The notes under the pieces were generated by a model. The model was not told where the DNA came from. It searched no databases and worked only from the letters and a program-made list of their open reading frames with translations. Shown one piece after another: positions 1 through 8,977 of a stretch of 64,000 nucleotides of DNA. Position 1 is the stretch's first letter, and each line of letters starts with the position of its first letter. The stretch lies in assembly GCA_019307815.1 (NCBI GenBank), contig JAFDIV010000010.1:62001-126000 (forward strand), written 5' to 3'. Origin of the DNA: Deltaproteobacteria bacterium (GTDB lineage: Bacteria; Desulfobacterota; DSM-4660; Desulfatiglandales; Desulfatiglandaceae). A program made the position numbers and the translations under genes.

Positions 1-1282
1 ATATGATTACGAGTTCACCCGAAGGGAGACGGTGGATATCAAACTCCCGCCATCCCTGCGCATGCCCACCTTCATACAAACAGGGAGGCACTTGTTCAGG
101 CTTGCCTGATTCCCACACCCTATGAAAAATTGAGAGCAGTCCCAGAGTCTTGAAACCGGGAAATGCCTCCTCCACCCTCTTCCCAAGAATCTTATCTTTA
201 CGCACCTTGTCAATACGCTCTGCCGCATGATTAACATCAATTACCACAAACTCTTCCCCTTGTCCCTCTGCCTCGCAGACCACTACTCCGCTCTCCATGT
301 TGTCGAAAATGGCGCGAAAGCGGGACTCACTCTTCCTTAATCTCTTTTCTGCCTCCTTAAGGGACTTAGTGCGGCTTTCCACCATTCTCTCAAGGTTCGA
401 ATACATCAGGGCATTCTCTATAGCGATGGAGGCAGGGCTAGCCAGGGCCATGAGCAACCGAAGGTCTTCCTTACGAAACCCATGGGGTTCCTTCAGTGAG
501 TCGACATAGATCACTCCTTTTACATGGGAGCGGCTAATCAACGGGACGCACATCACTGACCTGATCTTCATAGATCTTATGCTGTCAGACAAGTCCGCGT
601 CCTTATCTAAACTAATATCCGTCATTACTACGGGTTTTCCCTCATTGATCACACGGGTTACGATGCTCTTGCTATACCGAATGCTTTTTGATCGTTTGTT
701 CACTCGCGATCTGGTAATGATCTCCTTTAGCCCCTCAGTGCCATCTTCGATCAAAAGGACAGCCCCGCGCTCGATCCTCTTAAGACACTCAAATAGGGAA
801 TCCATAAATGTTTCCAATATCTCCTGAATATCAAAGGACTGCATGAGGGCACTTGAGACCCTGTAGATCAGCTCCAGGTTCTTGAGAGCCGTCATAGGCC
901 TGTCCTTTGGAAGACCTACCTCCTTCACCTTCTCCACCTGCCTCAAGTCCCTTGAGGCCCGATGAATAAGAGTGCCACTCAGAGTAAACTCAGCATCCAA
1001 GGAGATTAGCGTGTTGCCAACGGTGATGAGATCGCCCTCTCTCACTTCTACCGGATGGCCGGAGATGATGCTCTGGCCATTCAAAAAAGTACCGTTGGTA
1101 CTATCCAGATCTTCAATATAAATGGTATCCTTTTTCTTTTGAATCCTAAGGTGTCTTCCAGACACAGAAGGATCATTCAAGCGGATATCATTCTCCTTAC
1201 GCCGGCCTAAAAAAAGGATATCCTTTCCAATAGTCCATGACTCACCCTTATTGGGGCCATCAATCACGTGCAACTTCACCAT
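1..1282 (-). CDS. FHA-GAF-PAS signalling protein (3' end beyond window)
   Basis: Reading the minus strand from the ATG at 1282 gives an open frame that runs off the left edge (about 427 codons visible). Residues about 1-95 form an FHA domain: a glycine-arginine turn followed by the typical SxxH motif (Ser-Val-Ser-Gly-Arg-His) and an Asp-Ser-Thr-Asn-Gly-Thr segment, which bind phosphothreonine. A GAF domain follows at about 130-295, then a short coiled linker and a PAS domain from about 315. A kinase, GGDEF or sigma-54 activator output would lie beyond the window. An AGAGGA ribosome site precedes the ATG. A receiver-only regulator lies directly upstream on the same strand, so the two probably signal together; the output domain is unknown. 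Confidence 0.85.
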   Translation of the reverse strand, partial: MVKLHVIDGPNKGESWTIGKDILFLGRRKENDIRLNDPSVSGRHLRIQKKKDTIYIEDLDSTNGTFLNGQSIISGHPVEVREGDLITVGNTLISLDAEFTLSGTLIHRASRDLRQVEKVKEVGLPKDRPMTALKNLELIYRVSSALMQSFDIQEILETFMDSLFECLKRIERGAVLLIEDGTEGLKEIITRSRVNKRSKSIRYSKSIVTRVINEGKPVVMTDISLDKDADLSDSIRSMKIRSVMCVPLISRSHVKGVIYVDSLKEPHGFRKEDLRLLMALASPASIAIENALMYSNLERMVESRTKSLKEAEKRLRKSESRFRAIFDNMESGVVVCEAEGQGEEFVVIDVNHAAERIDKVRKDKILGKRVEEAFPGFKTLGLLSIFHRVWESGKPEQVPPCLYEGGHAQGWREFDIHRLPSGELVII

Positions 1283-1310
1283 GGTTGTTCCTCTTGAAGG
1301 TTATGATGAA

Positions 1311-1342
1311 GCTGTCAGCAATTAGCTGTCAGCTATAAGATT
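1311..1342. repeat. Short GCTGTCAGC-type intergenic repeat
   Basis: Between the FHA gene and the receiver gene, two copies of an AGCTGTCAGC-like word stand side by side. The same word family recurs at 1766-1782, 1910-1935, 10470-10495, 19635-19650 and within the modules flanking ftsH. Confidence 0.55.
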
Positions 1343-1359
1343 AGTTTCACTCAGCCGGG

Positions 1360-1737
1360 TTATTCTTCTCCCAACAGGCGATTGATATGTCCTTTCAGGG
1401 TGGCCAGCCTCACCGGTTTTGCCAGCACTACATCGGCCTTTTTCTCCAGGGCAGCGGCTTCTGGTTCTTTGCCATATCCAGTGATTGCAATAACAGGAAT
1501 ACCCGGCCTTTTGCTCTTTAATGCCGTTACTACACCTACACCGCTTACATAAGGCATCACGATGTCGGTAATGACTAAATCATACTCTTGGGTATCTAGG
1601 AGTTTAAGGCCTTCCATACCATCTGCTGCGCTCAATACATTATACCCCAAATATTCAAGGTTCTTGACGAGCATAGAAAGCACATCAAGATCGTCTTCAA
1701 TCACAAGGATGGTTTTGGTCTTACGGCTTTCATTCAT
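1360..1737 (-). CDS. Single-domain response regulator (CheY-like receiver)
   Basis: A 125-residue protein that is only a receiver domain. It has the acidic pair Glu14-Asp15-Asp16, the phospho-acceptor Asp58 in an ITDIVMP motif, Thr86 and Lys107 in an AKP motif, so all catalytic positions are intact. I place the start at 1737, not at the longer in-frame ATG (1791), because AGGAGG lies just upstream of 1737 and the extra N-terminal residues would come from repeat-type intergenic DNA. With no output domain it must act by protein contact or in a phosphorelay. The FHA-GAF-PAS protein immediately downstream on the same strand is the natural partner; that link is inferred from position only. Confidence 0.9.
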   Translation of the reverse strand: MNESRKTKTILVIEDDLDVLSMLVKNLEYLGYNVLSAADGMEGLKLLDTQEYDLVITDIVMPYVSGVGVVTALKSKRPGIPVIAITGYGKEPEAAALEKKADVVLAKPVRLATLKGHINRLLGEE

Positions 1738-2027
1738 GGCCTTTCCTCCTAAGCATAAGAGAGAGCTCATAGCTGATAGCTCGTAAAACAAAAGCGATTA
1801 GCTAATGTCAAAATCCAAATGTTAAATGCCAAATGAATATGCAATAATTAATGTTAAACGACTCCCAACTAAGAGGTTGGCAAGCTACAAATCCCCCAAC
1901 TCATACTCTGAACTGATAGCTTATCACTGAAAGTTGGTGGCCCACCCCTATCCTTTGACATTTATCATTGGTCTACTCTGCCCTCTGTTTCCCCATTCTC
2001 TTTTTCTTTTAACCTTTCTCCTAGAAT
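1738..2027. repeat. Intergenic region with degenerate dispersed repeats
   Basis: This gap carries an AATGTCAAAATCCAAATG-type run at about 1805-1850, a CTGATAGC-type word, an AACTAAGAGGTTGG/CCAACTC partial hairpin, and a CTTTTAACCTTTCTCCT word next to the following gene. All belong to repeat families seen in other gaps of the window. I see no gene here. Confidence 0.5.
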
Positions 2028-3173
2028 TCACAAGCTTACAGACTCCAGATACCCCAGATCCTTGCTCTGAGTGTTCTTGGTCCCAACGGCAAGGACTTTG
2101 ACACAAAAGCTCGAATTCCGCTGAAAGTAGATTCTTCCGGAGTATGAAAAATGCGTCTCTAGAATATCCATTTTTCCGCCTTTCCCAAACACCTTCCTCT
2201 TGACCTGGACCTGGGAGTGATTCTGATTCAATTTAGAAATAACCTCTTCTGCCTTAAGCTGGAACTCATCAGGCAAGGCAAGAAATCCTTCTACTGCCCT
2301 GTCTGTAAAAATCACATTCTTATAAAGCACCTTAAAGCGTTTTTTTATTAATTCTGGCTCTCTTTTTTTCTTTTTCCCTTTTCCTCGGAGCTTCCTGAGG
2401 TGTTTCAATTCTTCTCGTACCTGATCCATCTCGCTCTGGATTGCCTCTTTTACCTGTTTTTCCATCTCCAAGCCTTTTTCCAGTTCTTCCATTTCTTCTA
2501 ATAAGCCATCCATATCTCGACAAAGCTCCGTCTTCTCCTTGCTAAGGGCATCGATCTTCTTACGGTACTCTGATTCTTTGGTGCTCACCCCCTCAAGTTT
2601 AATCTTGGCTGTTTGGAGTTTTTCCTCAAGTTCTCGGATGCGTTGCTCCTGCTGAGCTTCAAGGGCCTCAGACACCTTGACACCTTTTCTGATAAAATGC
2701 TGCAGAATCAAAAGTGACAAGAGCACATAGCAAACCAAAATGCTATTTGAAAGCCAACTATTATGGCGCACGTGTACAGTAACGGATAAATTCAACCCCC
2801 GTTCTAGAATACGATAATTCTCTGCTGCCACTTCCACATAATTTAGTCCTTTTTCCTCATTACTCTCAAGGCCCATTTCAGGTGAAAGAGGGTAAAGGAT
2901 AAGACCACCCTTTGTCTTCACAAGTATACTTATCCTCACACCCACTTTGGATAACCAGCGATTTTTGAGATAGTCACTCAAATTTCTAGTGATCTCTTCT
3001 CGCACAGTATACCGCCCTTGCAAAAGGGCGTCCATATCACGAATCAAGGTCTGGGTAATTTGGGAGGTCTCGTGTTTTTGGAAATATCTCTCAAGCCCCT
3101 GAATGGTCAAAACATAGCAGACCGGAGGGAGAAAAACACACAAAAACAAGATTCTGTAAGGGAAGGTTTTCAT
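2028..3173 (-). CDS. Membrane-anchored coiled-coil protein with RelE/ParE-like C-terminal domain
   Basis: A 381-residue protein. Residues about 6-25 form a hydrophobic segment, followed by an extracytoplasmic region, and about 145-162 form a second membrane helix, giving a sensor-like hairpin topology. Residues about 168-270 are a highly charged coiled coil ending in a lysine/arginine-rich stretch. The last 95 residues resemble the RelE/ParE toxin fold: a hydrophobic strand, a helix rich in Lys/Glu, then a strand with Gly-Arg-Ile-Tyr-Phe and a final Gly-Thr-Lys-Asn-Thr-Gln segment, as in RelE-type proteins. No antitoxin gene is adjacent. The fold match is by eye and is the uncertain part; the membrane and coiled-coil parts are clear. 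Confidence 0.7.
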   Translation of the reverse strand: MKTFPYRILFLCVFLPPVCYVLTIQGLERYFQKHETSQITQTLIRDMDALLQGRYTVREEITRNLSDYLKNRWLSKVGVRISILVKTKGGLILYPLSPEMGLESNEEKGLNYVEVAAENYRILERGLNLSVTVHVRHNSWLSNSILVCYVLLSLLILQHFIRKGVKVSEALEAQQEQRIRELEEKLQTAKIKLEGVSTKESEYRKKIDALSKEKTELCRDMDGLLEEMEELEKGLEMEKQVKEAIQSEMDQVREELKHLRKLRGKGKKKKREPELIKKRFKVLYKNVIFTDRAVEGFLALPDEFQLKAEEVISKLNQNHSQVQVKRKVFGKGGKMDILETHFSYSGRIYFQRNSSFCVKVLAVGTKNTQSKDLGYLESVSL

Positions 3174-3360
3174 AGGTTATTAGAAGTTTCCATTCTCTAA
3201 TTATAAACCATCAGCACGGTCAAAAGCTCACCCGCCTGGGGCAGGTTAATTTGGCATTGGAAGCGAGCTGTTTTATAGGAGCTATAAACTGTGAACTATA
3301 AGATTCCTCTCTTTTTTCCTTTCACCTTGATCCTTTAGCCTTTATCCTTTCACCTTATTC

Positions 3361-5679
3361 CTAATGGGATTGCTCGATCTCCTTTAGTACCCTCCTCGCT
3401 TCCTCTGCACCTTTAAAATTAGGGTTCAATGCAAGTGCCCTTTCAAGATATTCTTTTCCTTTTTCAGGTTCATTATTTTTCACCAACGCCATACCCATAT
3501 GGTAATTGATAACCGGATTGTTGGGGTCCTTGTCAAGTGCATCATTCAGTTCTGAAATGGCGTTTAAATAACTTTGTTTCAAATAGTAAAGCCACCCCAG
3601 GGTATCCATTATTGCAGCATTCTTTGGCATATTTTCCTTTGCTATCTGGGCAAATCCCAGGGCCTCATCAATATTTCCCCCGTGTTCGGTCAGTAACCAT
3701 GCTAGGTTATTGGCTGCAGGGGCAAAGTCGCTCTTAATCTTTAGAGCGTCTCTATAGTACTGCTCCGCCTTTTTCCAATCACCCTTTTGATCATAGAGCA
3801 TACCAAGGGCCATGTATGCACCCAAGAATCTGGGACTCTTCTTCAATAAATTCTGGTATTGGGCAATGGCCTCATCTACCCGCCTTTCACTCACATAGAG
3901 TCTTGCCAAGGCCACATATGGCGCAATCATATTTGGGTTGGTATTAATGGCCTTCTGAAATTGCATCTCAGCCTTTTTTGACTTGCTCTGTACCAGTGCC
4001 AACCCACCTTCGAGATACTCGACAAGAGCCAAATGTGCCGGGCTATCACCAACCTCCGCACGTATTGACTCACAAAGCCGAAAGGCCTTGTTATATTTTT
4101 TGTTCCTTGCGTAGCTTTGAACCAGGAACGTCAAGGCGTCTGCCTGTTTTGGATTGATGTCTAGCGCTTTCCTGAACATGGTGATTGCCTTTCTTGGCTT
4201 TCCTTTAAGATTGTATAGGACACCCAATTTCACATAGGCAGATACATAACGCGGGGCAATTTTAATCACCTTTTTAAGTACTACTTCCGCTTCCTTTGGG
4301 TCCCTTTGCAACATCTTTAAGCGGGCCTGTAACATCAGGACATGGGGGTCCTTTGGCGCCATTTTCAAAAGGGCGTCGATTTGCTCTGAGGCCAATTTCT
4401 CATCCCTCTGTTTTAGAAAAAGCTCTGCCAGCAAAAGCCTCGCCCGCACATGCCTAGGATTAAGTTCAATGGTCTTTAGGAGATCTTTTTTTGCAAGTTC
4501 TATGTTGCCCTTCCCCAAAAAGGCCAGAGCCCTGAAATAATAAGCCGGGGTAAAGCTGGGGCGCTCTCTGATTACAAGCCCTAGCTTACTGATACTACTA
4601 TCAAATCGTCTTTTCCGCAGCTCCAGTCTTGCTTTTAGGTAATTGGCCTCCAGGTTGGCCTTGTCATTCTCCAAAACCTGGTCCACCACCGCCTCTGCCT
4701 CGTTTGATTTGCCGAAATCTAAATGAAGGCCGGCGATTCTGGTCAAGATATTGAGATCACCTTTTCTTATGGCTGCTGCCTTTTGCATCTGCTGGAGGGC
4801 CTTTTTGTAATTGCCTCTTCTGGCATAAAAGGCAGCCAAATTCATAAGAGGAGCCACATCGTCTTTGGCCGCTGTCTCCACCGATCTTTGATAAGCCTTT
4901 TCTGCCTTTTCCCACTGTCTCCTTTCCTCATAAAATCGGGCGAGTATAAACAGGCTCTGTGAATTGTTCCCTGATTGGTCTACCAAGTGTTTCAAGGTAT
5001 CTTCTGCCTTAGCCCACCCCCCCTGCCTGCCATACAGGCGAGCTAATTCCACATAAATCACTTGGGAATCAGATTTTATGTTCAGGGCCTTTAAGTAATG
5101 TTCCTCGGCCTTTTTAAAATTCCCCTTGATTCCATACAGTCGGCCTAAGGAGAGATAGGTTTGAAAACGGCTAGGGTCCAAGGAAAGGGCCTTTTGAAGG
5201 GTCTTTATGGCTCCATCAATGTCTTTTTCTTGGATCTGAACACCAGAGAGAAGGAGCAGTGCGTCGATATTTTTTGGCTCTTTTTCCAGTACCAATACGG
5301 CCCTCTTACGAGCCTCTTCAGTTTTCTTGGCCAAAAGGTAGATCTGACCCACTTTCAATTGGGCCTTGAGGTTATCTGGGTTGGCTGAGACGGCCCGGGA
5401 AAATGCCTGAAAGGCCTCTCTTCCCTTATGGAGCTTAAGATAGGTATCGCCCAACTCATAGTAGGCCTTGTCGTTTTTGGGGTTAAGCTGAACCACATTT
5501 CTGAGCTCTATCACCGCCTCCTTGTATTTTTTCTGCTGGAGGTAGTTGTGGGCCCTGCGAAGATGCCTTCCTTCTTTGTCCTCTTTGCTAGAGCAGCCTC
5601 CTACCAATAAACCTGAACAAAGAACAAAAGCCAGTAGTACCTTTCCTGCGGTCTTGAATGATGACATATTACATTTCAT
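3361..5679 (-). CDS. TPR-repeat lipoprotein (PrsT-like)
   Basis: A 772-residue exported lipoprotein. The N-terminus has a lysine, a hydrophobic stretch and a lipobox VGGC with Cys29 as the lipidated residue. The rest is a nearly continuous array of about 20 tetratricopeptide repeats, recognisable by the spaced Trp/Leu-Gly-Tyr-Ala-Pro pattern. A long TPR lipoprotein is the usual scaffold of exopolysaccharide/PEP-CTERM (PrsT-like) systems, but no exosortase or polysaccharide genes are beside it here, so the specific role is not shown. AAAGGAAA lies about 9 bases before the ATG. It is followed on the same strand by the membrane coiled-coil gene, after a 187-bp gap of repeat-type sequence. Confidence 0.85.
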   Translation of the reverse strand: MKCNMSSFKTAGKVLLAFVLCSGLLVGGCSSKEDKEGRHLRRAHNYLQQKKYKEAVIELRNVVQLNPKNDKAYYELGDTYLKLHKGREAFQAFSRAVSANPDNLKAQLKVGQIYLLAKKTEEARKRAVLVLEKEPKNIDALLLLSGVQIQEKDIDGAIKTLQKALSLDPSRFQTYLSLGRLYGIKGNFKKAEEHYLKALNIKSDSQVIYVELARLYGRQGGWAKAEDTLKHLVDQSGNNSQSLFILARFYEERRQWEKAEKAYQRSVETAAKDDVAPLMNLAAFYARRGNYKKALQQMQKAAAIRKGDLNILTRIAGLHLDFGKSNEAEAVVDQVLENDKANLEANYLKARLELRKRRFDSSISKLGLVIRERPSFTPAYYFRALAFLGKGNIELAKKDLLKTIELNPRHVRARLLLAELFLKQRDEKLASEQIDALLKMAPKDPHVLMLQARLKMLQRDPKEAEVVLKKVIKIAPRYVSAYVKLGVLYNLKGKPRKAITMFRKALDINPKQADALTFLVQSYARNKKYNKAFRLCESIRAEVGDSPAHLALVEYLEGGLALVQSKSKKAEMQFQKAINTNPNMIAPYVALARLYVSERRVDEAIAQYQNLLKKSPRFLGAYMALGMLYDQKGDWKKAEQYYRDALKIKSDFAPAANNLAWLLTEHGGNIDEALGFAQIAKENMPKNAAIMDTLGWLYYLKQSYLNAISELNDALDKDPNNPVINYHMGMALVKNNEPEKGKEYLERALALNPNFKGAEEARRVLKEIEQSH

Positions 5680-6105
5680 GGTATAGTTTTCCTTTATTCT
5701 GTGTGCGCATCCGGAGGCCTTGCGAGAAACAACTAGCCAACAAACTGTGCAAGTACCATACCAGAGTTAAAGAATAGATGTCAAACAAGCCTTCCCGGAC
5801 TTGCATTTGCAGATCTCCTTTATTATGCTTCCATCATAATCGAGTTGAGTCCTATAAGATTTCTCGTTTCGCCTGCTTAACAGCAGGCAAGCTCGAAATG
5901 ACAAATATGGAAGATACATTGGAGCTTAACGCTATCTCTCTCATGAATGGTTTAAAGGCACAACCATTAGGCCGATTGTTGAAGGCTAAAGCCTGCCTCC
6001 TATGATTTCCTGTCTGCCGTCAGGCAGGGCTGAATGCTGAACGCTCCCATCTGAAAAGGCAATTTTTGGATGAGCACTAACCATATGGTGACACGGAGAA
6101 ATACA
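5680..6105. repeat. Divergent intergenic region with a hairpin repeat
   Basis: A 426-bp gap between the divergent TPR lipoprotein and GHMP kinase genes. At about 5856-5902 it contains an AAGATTTCTCG word, an internal CCTGCTTAACAGCAGG hairpin and a CTCGAAATGACA end. The same outer words recur around 46196-46240, so this is a dispersed palindromic element. A second CCTGCC/GGCAGG pair lies at about 6008-6030. Promoters for both genes must be here, but I cannot assign them. Confidence 0.5.
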
Positions 6106-7158
6106 ATGCCCAAAAGACTCAAAAAATTCCCTTGCAATAAGAGGTTTTCTGCCTCTGCTCCTTGTCGGATAGATGCTGGTGGCACATGGGATATCAAGGC
6201 TATGGCCCTCCCTTTTGAAGTCATCAAGCCCACTACTGTCAACATTGCGCTTAACCTTAGAACCACTGTGACCCTGGGTCCCTATAAGAAGGATCGGATA
6301 AAAATAGCATCAGAGGGTTTTCCAAGGGGCGAAGAAGCAGATCCCTGGGATGTCCCTCTTACAGGCCCCTTTGCCTTGATCTTTGCTGCTATCAGGTATG
6401 TTGGATTGCATGGGGTTGAGGTAAACATTCACTCTGAGGCCCCTGTAAAATCGGCCATGGGAGGGTCAAGTACGGCACTGGTTGCGACACTCAAGGCCCT
6501 GTCCAAGGTTATGCTCCACTTAGGACAAAAGCCCTTGGTCAAGGGCCAGATTCTCCACCTGGCATATCACCTGGAAGACGCCATAAGTGGCGGGGGCTGT
6601 GGGATGCAGGATCAAGCGGCTGCAGCCTACGGAGGGATAAATCAATGGGTGTGGCAATATTCCCATAGAACCATGCCCTTTCAAAGAGTAAAAATAGGTA
6701 AACGTGAGCATATGAAGGCCCTATCCTCCCGCCTGCTTGTGGCCTACAGCGGCAAGACCCATGCATCGTTACGGATCAACCATAAATGGTTGAAAGACTT
6801 CCTCTCTGGAAAGACGACAGAAGGATGGATAAAGGCCAATGAAGTAGTTCACCGCTTTGCCCGCTCCCTTCAGGACTCAGACTGGGCCGGCTGCGCCAAA
6901 TGGCTAAGGCAAGAAATGGCCATCCGCCGCCAGATAACTCCTGAGGCACTTATCCCTGAGACATCCCTACTCATAGATCAGGCAGAACAGGTAGGATGCG
7001 GTGCCAGGTTTGCCGGTGCAGGGGCAGGAGGAGTAGTCTGGGCTATTGGGCCAAAGGAACGGATAAACAAGCTTCGCAAAGTATGGACTCAAACGCTAGC
7101 AGGGATAAAGAGCGCAAAGTTGCTTGAGTGTAGGGTGGATGGGAGGGGGGTTAGTTAA
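6106..7158 (+). CDS. GHMP-family sugar kinase (HddA-like)
   Basis: A 350-residue kinase of the GHMP superfamily. It has an N-terminal Ala-Pro-Cys-Arg-Ile-Asp segment, the ATP-binding Gly-Gly-Ser-Ser-Thr-Ala loop in the middle, a Gly-Met-Gln-Asp-Gln motif typical of heptose-7-phosphate and fucose kinases, and a C-terminal Ala-Gly-Ala-Gly-Ala-Gly-Gly loop. It should phosphorylate the anomeric position of a sugar or sugar phosphate; the substrate cannot be read from the sequence. I choose the ATG at 6106 because CGGAG precedes it; an upstream ATG at 6070 would add 12 residues without a good ribosome site. A radical SAM gene follows 263 bp later on the same strand. Confidence 0.8.
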   Translation: MPKRLKKFPCNKRFSASAPCRIDAGGTWDIKAMALPFEVIKPTTVNIALNLRTTVTLGPYKKDRIKIASEGFPRGEEADPWDVPLTGPFALIFAAIRYVGLHGVEVNIHSEAPVKSAMGGSSTALVATLKALSKVMLHLGQKPLVKGQILHLAYHLEDAISGGGCGMQDQAAAAYGGINQWVWQYSHRTMPFQRVKIGKREHMKALSSRLLVAYSGKTHASLRINHKWLKDFLSGKTTEGWIKANEVVHRFARSLQDSDWAGCAKWLRQEMAIRRQITPEALIPETSLLIDQAEQVGCGARFAGAGAGGVVWAIGPKERINKLRKVWTQTLAGIKSAKLLECRVDGRGVS

Positions 7159-7421
7159 GGGGCTAGGAAGCTGGGAAGCTAGGAGGCGAGGAAGCCAGGC
7201 AGCCACAGGAGGTGAGGAGCGCTTGACAGAGTCGGACGGTCCTTACGCCCTAATGAGGATTTCAATACTTGACACTGTAAACATTCAGACTTGTGATTAC
7301 TGACTTCTGACTCCCGGCTTCTATCTCCTTCGGTATTTGACATTTGGGCTTTGGCATTTGGCATTCGACTGATGTCGTTGCTCAGGAGTGAGCACTAAGA
7401 AGTTAGGGAAAAGCTGGAATC
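7159..7421. repeat. Composite repeat-filled gap between kinase and radical SAM gene
   Basis: It begins with GCTAGGAAGCTGGGAAGCTAGG-type purine-rich repetition (7160-7200), which resembles 22070-22110. It then has ACTTCTGACTCCCGGCTTC (about 7302-7322) and a TTTGACATTTGGGCTTTGGCATTTGGCATTCG run (about 7336-7370). These are three separate repeat families stacked in one gap, with no open frame that looks real. Confidence 0.55.
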
Positions 7422-8834
7422 ATGCCGAAAAATCCTTCGCTAGTTCTAATAAATCCTTGGATTCATGACTTTGCTGCCTATGACCTGTGGTCCAAGCCTC
7501 TTGGGCTGCTTCAACTAGCTGCGTATTTGAGACAAAAGGGCTATTCTATACGCTTCATTGATTGTCTGGATGTATACCACCCGGCAATGCAAGTCAGGGC
7601 CGGCCTTAAGCCCCCTAAACGACGAGCATATGGGACAGGGAAATTTTGGAAAGAGGCAATTCCCAAGCCCCCACCACTGCGCCATATCAACAGGGTGTAC
7701 AGCAGATACGGCATCTTGCCAGATATTTTTAAAGAGGAGCTGCGCAAGGTATCAAAACCAAAGGCCATACTCATAACCTCGCTCATGACCTACTGGTACC
7801 CTGGGGTGAGCGAGGCCATACGAATCGCAAAGGAAGTTCATCCCTCGACCCCCGTGATCTTAGGAGGCATTTACGCGAGGCTTTGTACAGACCATGCCCG
7901 TGGACACTGCACAGCGGATCATGTGGTTACATCATCCGATCCTTCGGATCTACTGGGTCTTTTGAATGATTTGAAAATTTTTCCTGATGAAGTAATGCAA
8001 GGTACGCAGCCTCCCCATTCATATCCTGCCTTTGATCTCTTGACAAAAATCGACTATATCTGCCTGCTCACCTCCACAGGATGTCCCTACAGATGCCGGT
8101 ACTGCTCAAGTCGCTTCCTATACCCTCAGTTCCGACAAAGGGACCCTGATGATGTCTTTGAGGAAATCCTCTATTGGCATAGGCACTACCAAGTAACCGA
8201 CTTTGCCTTTTATGACGATGCATTGCTCATCAATGGGGCTCAACATTTTGTCCCACTTATGGAGCGCATCGTCTCATCCGGACTCAAGCTCCGATTTCAT
8301 ACCCCCAATGCCATACACATCAGGGAAATTGACCTGGAAGTAGCCCGGCTTATGAGGCGGGCCGGTTTTGCTACATTACGGATAGGTCTTGAGACAGCGG
8401 ATTTCGCTCTGCACCGCGTCCTTGACAACAAAATCAAAGAAGGGGAATTCGAGCGCGGCGTAAGGAATCTGCTAAAGGCGGGTTTTCAGTCTTCACAAAT
8501 AGGGGCTTATATAATGGTGGGACTGCCCAATCAATCAGTTCAATCTGTAAAAGAGACCATTGACTTTGTAGCTGCAAATGGCGCCATGCCTTACCTGGCC
8601 GAATATTCACCTATTCCCCACACAGACCTGTGGAAAACAGCACTGGACGCATCAGAATACGATCTAGCTTCAGAGCCCCTGTTTCACAATAACACGTTGC
8701 TTCCTTGCTGGGATGAATCAAAAAGGGCCAAGTTGCCCGAATTGAAGGAGAAAGTGAGGGAGGCAAGGGGAATGACAGATGTCAAAGCCCAAATGACAAG
8801 TGAAAGAAGACAGAAGACAGGAGTTAGAAGTTAG
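7422..8834 (+). CDS. B12-binding-type radical SAM protein
   Basis: A 470-residue protein. Residues 1-150 look like a Rossmann-type cobalamin-binding domain (Leu-Gly-Leu-Leu-Gln-Leu-Ala-Ala-Tyr-Leu, then Phe-Ile-Asp), but without an obvious DxHxxG cobalamin ligand motif. The radical SAM CxxxCxxC motif is Cys221, Cys225, Cys228, followed by a TIM-barrel with Asp-Asp-Ala-Leu and a Gly-Leu-Glu-Thr strand. It should cleave S-adenosylmethionine; the substrate is unknown. The last 20-25 residues (from about 8755) are translated from a dispersed repeat, including GATGTCAAAGCCCAAATGACA, so the native C-terminus was probably shorter. It may be co-transcribed with the GHMP kinase upstream. Confidence 0.85.
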   Translation: MPKNPSLVLINPWIHDFAAYDLWSKPLGLLQLAAYLRQKGYSIRFIDCLDVYHPAMQVRAGLKPPKRRAYGTGKFWKEAIPKPPPLRHINRVYSRYGILPDIFKEELRKVSKPKAILITSLMTYWYPGVSEAIRIAKEVHPSTPVILGGIYARLCTDHARGHCTADHVVTSSDPSDLLGLLNDLKIFPDEVMQGTQPPHSYPAFDLLTKIDYICLLTSTGCPYRCRYCSSRFLYPQFRQRDPDDVFEEILYWHRHYQVTDFAFYDDALLINGAQHFVPLMERIVSSGLKLRFHTPNAIHIREIDLEVARLMRRAGFATLRIGLETADFALHRVLDNKIKEGEFERGVRNLLKAGFQSSQIGAYIMVGLPNQSVQSVKETIDFVAANGAMPYLAEYSPIPHTDLWKTALDASEYDLASEPLFHNNTLLPCWDESKRAKLPELKEKVREARGMTDVKAQMTSERRQKTGVRS

Positions 8835-8977
8835 AAGGATATAGAGGAGAAAGGATAAAGGACAAAGGGACTCAGAAGTCAGGAAGCGTGCCTCTAATTT
8901 TGGATTTTGAGTTATGAATGTTGAATTATGGAGTAGGACTGGCGGCAAAGATAAGCAATTACTTCGATAAATTCCCC
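8755..8977. repeat. Repeat tract overlapping the radical SAM 3' end
   Basis: The tract starts inside the radical SAM reading frame with a GACAGATGTCAAAGCCCAAATG word and continues with GACAGGAGTTAGAAGTTAGAAGG, GGAGAAAGGATAAAGGACAAAGGG and TTATGAATGTTGAATTATG. Each of these recurs in other gaps of the window. Confidence 0.6.
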
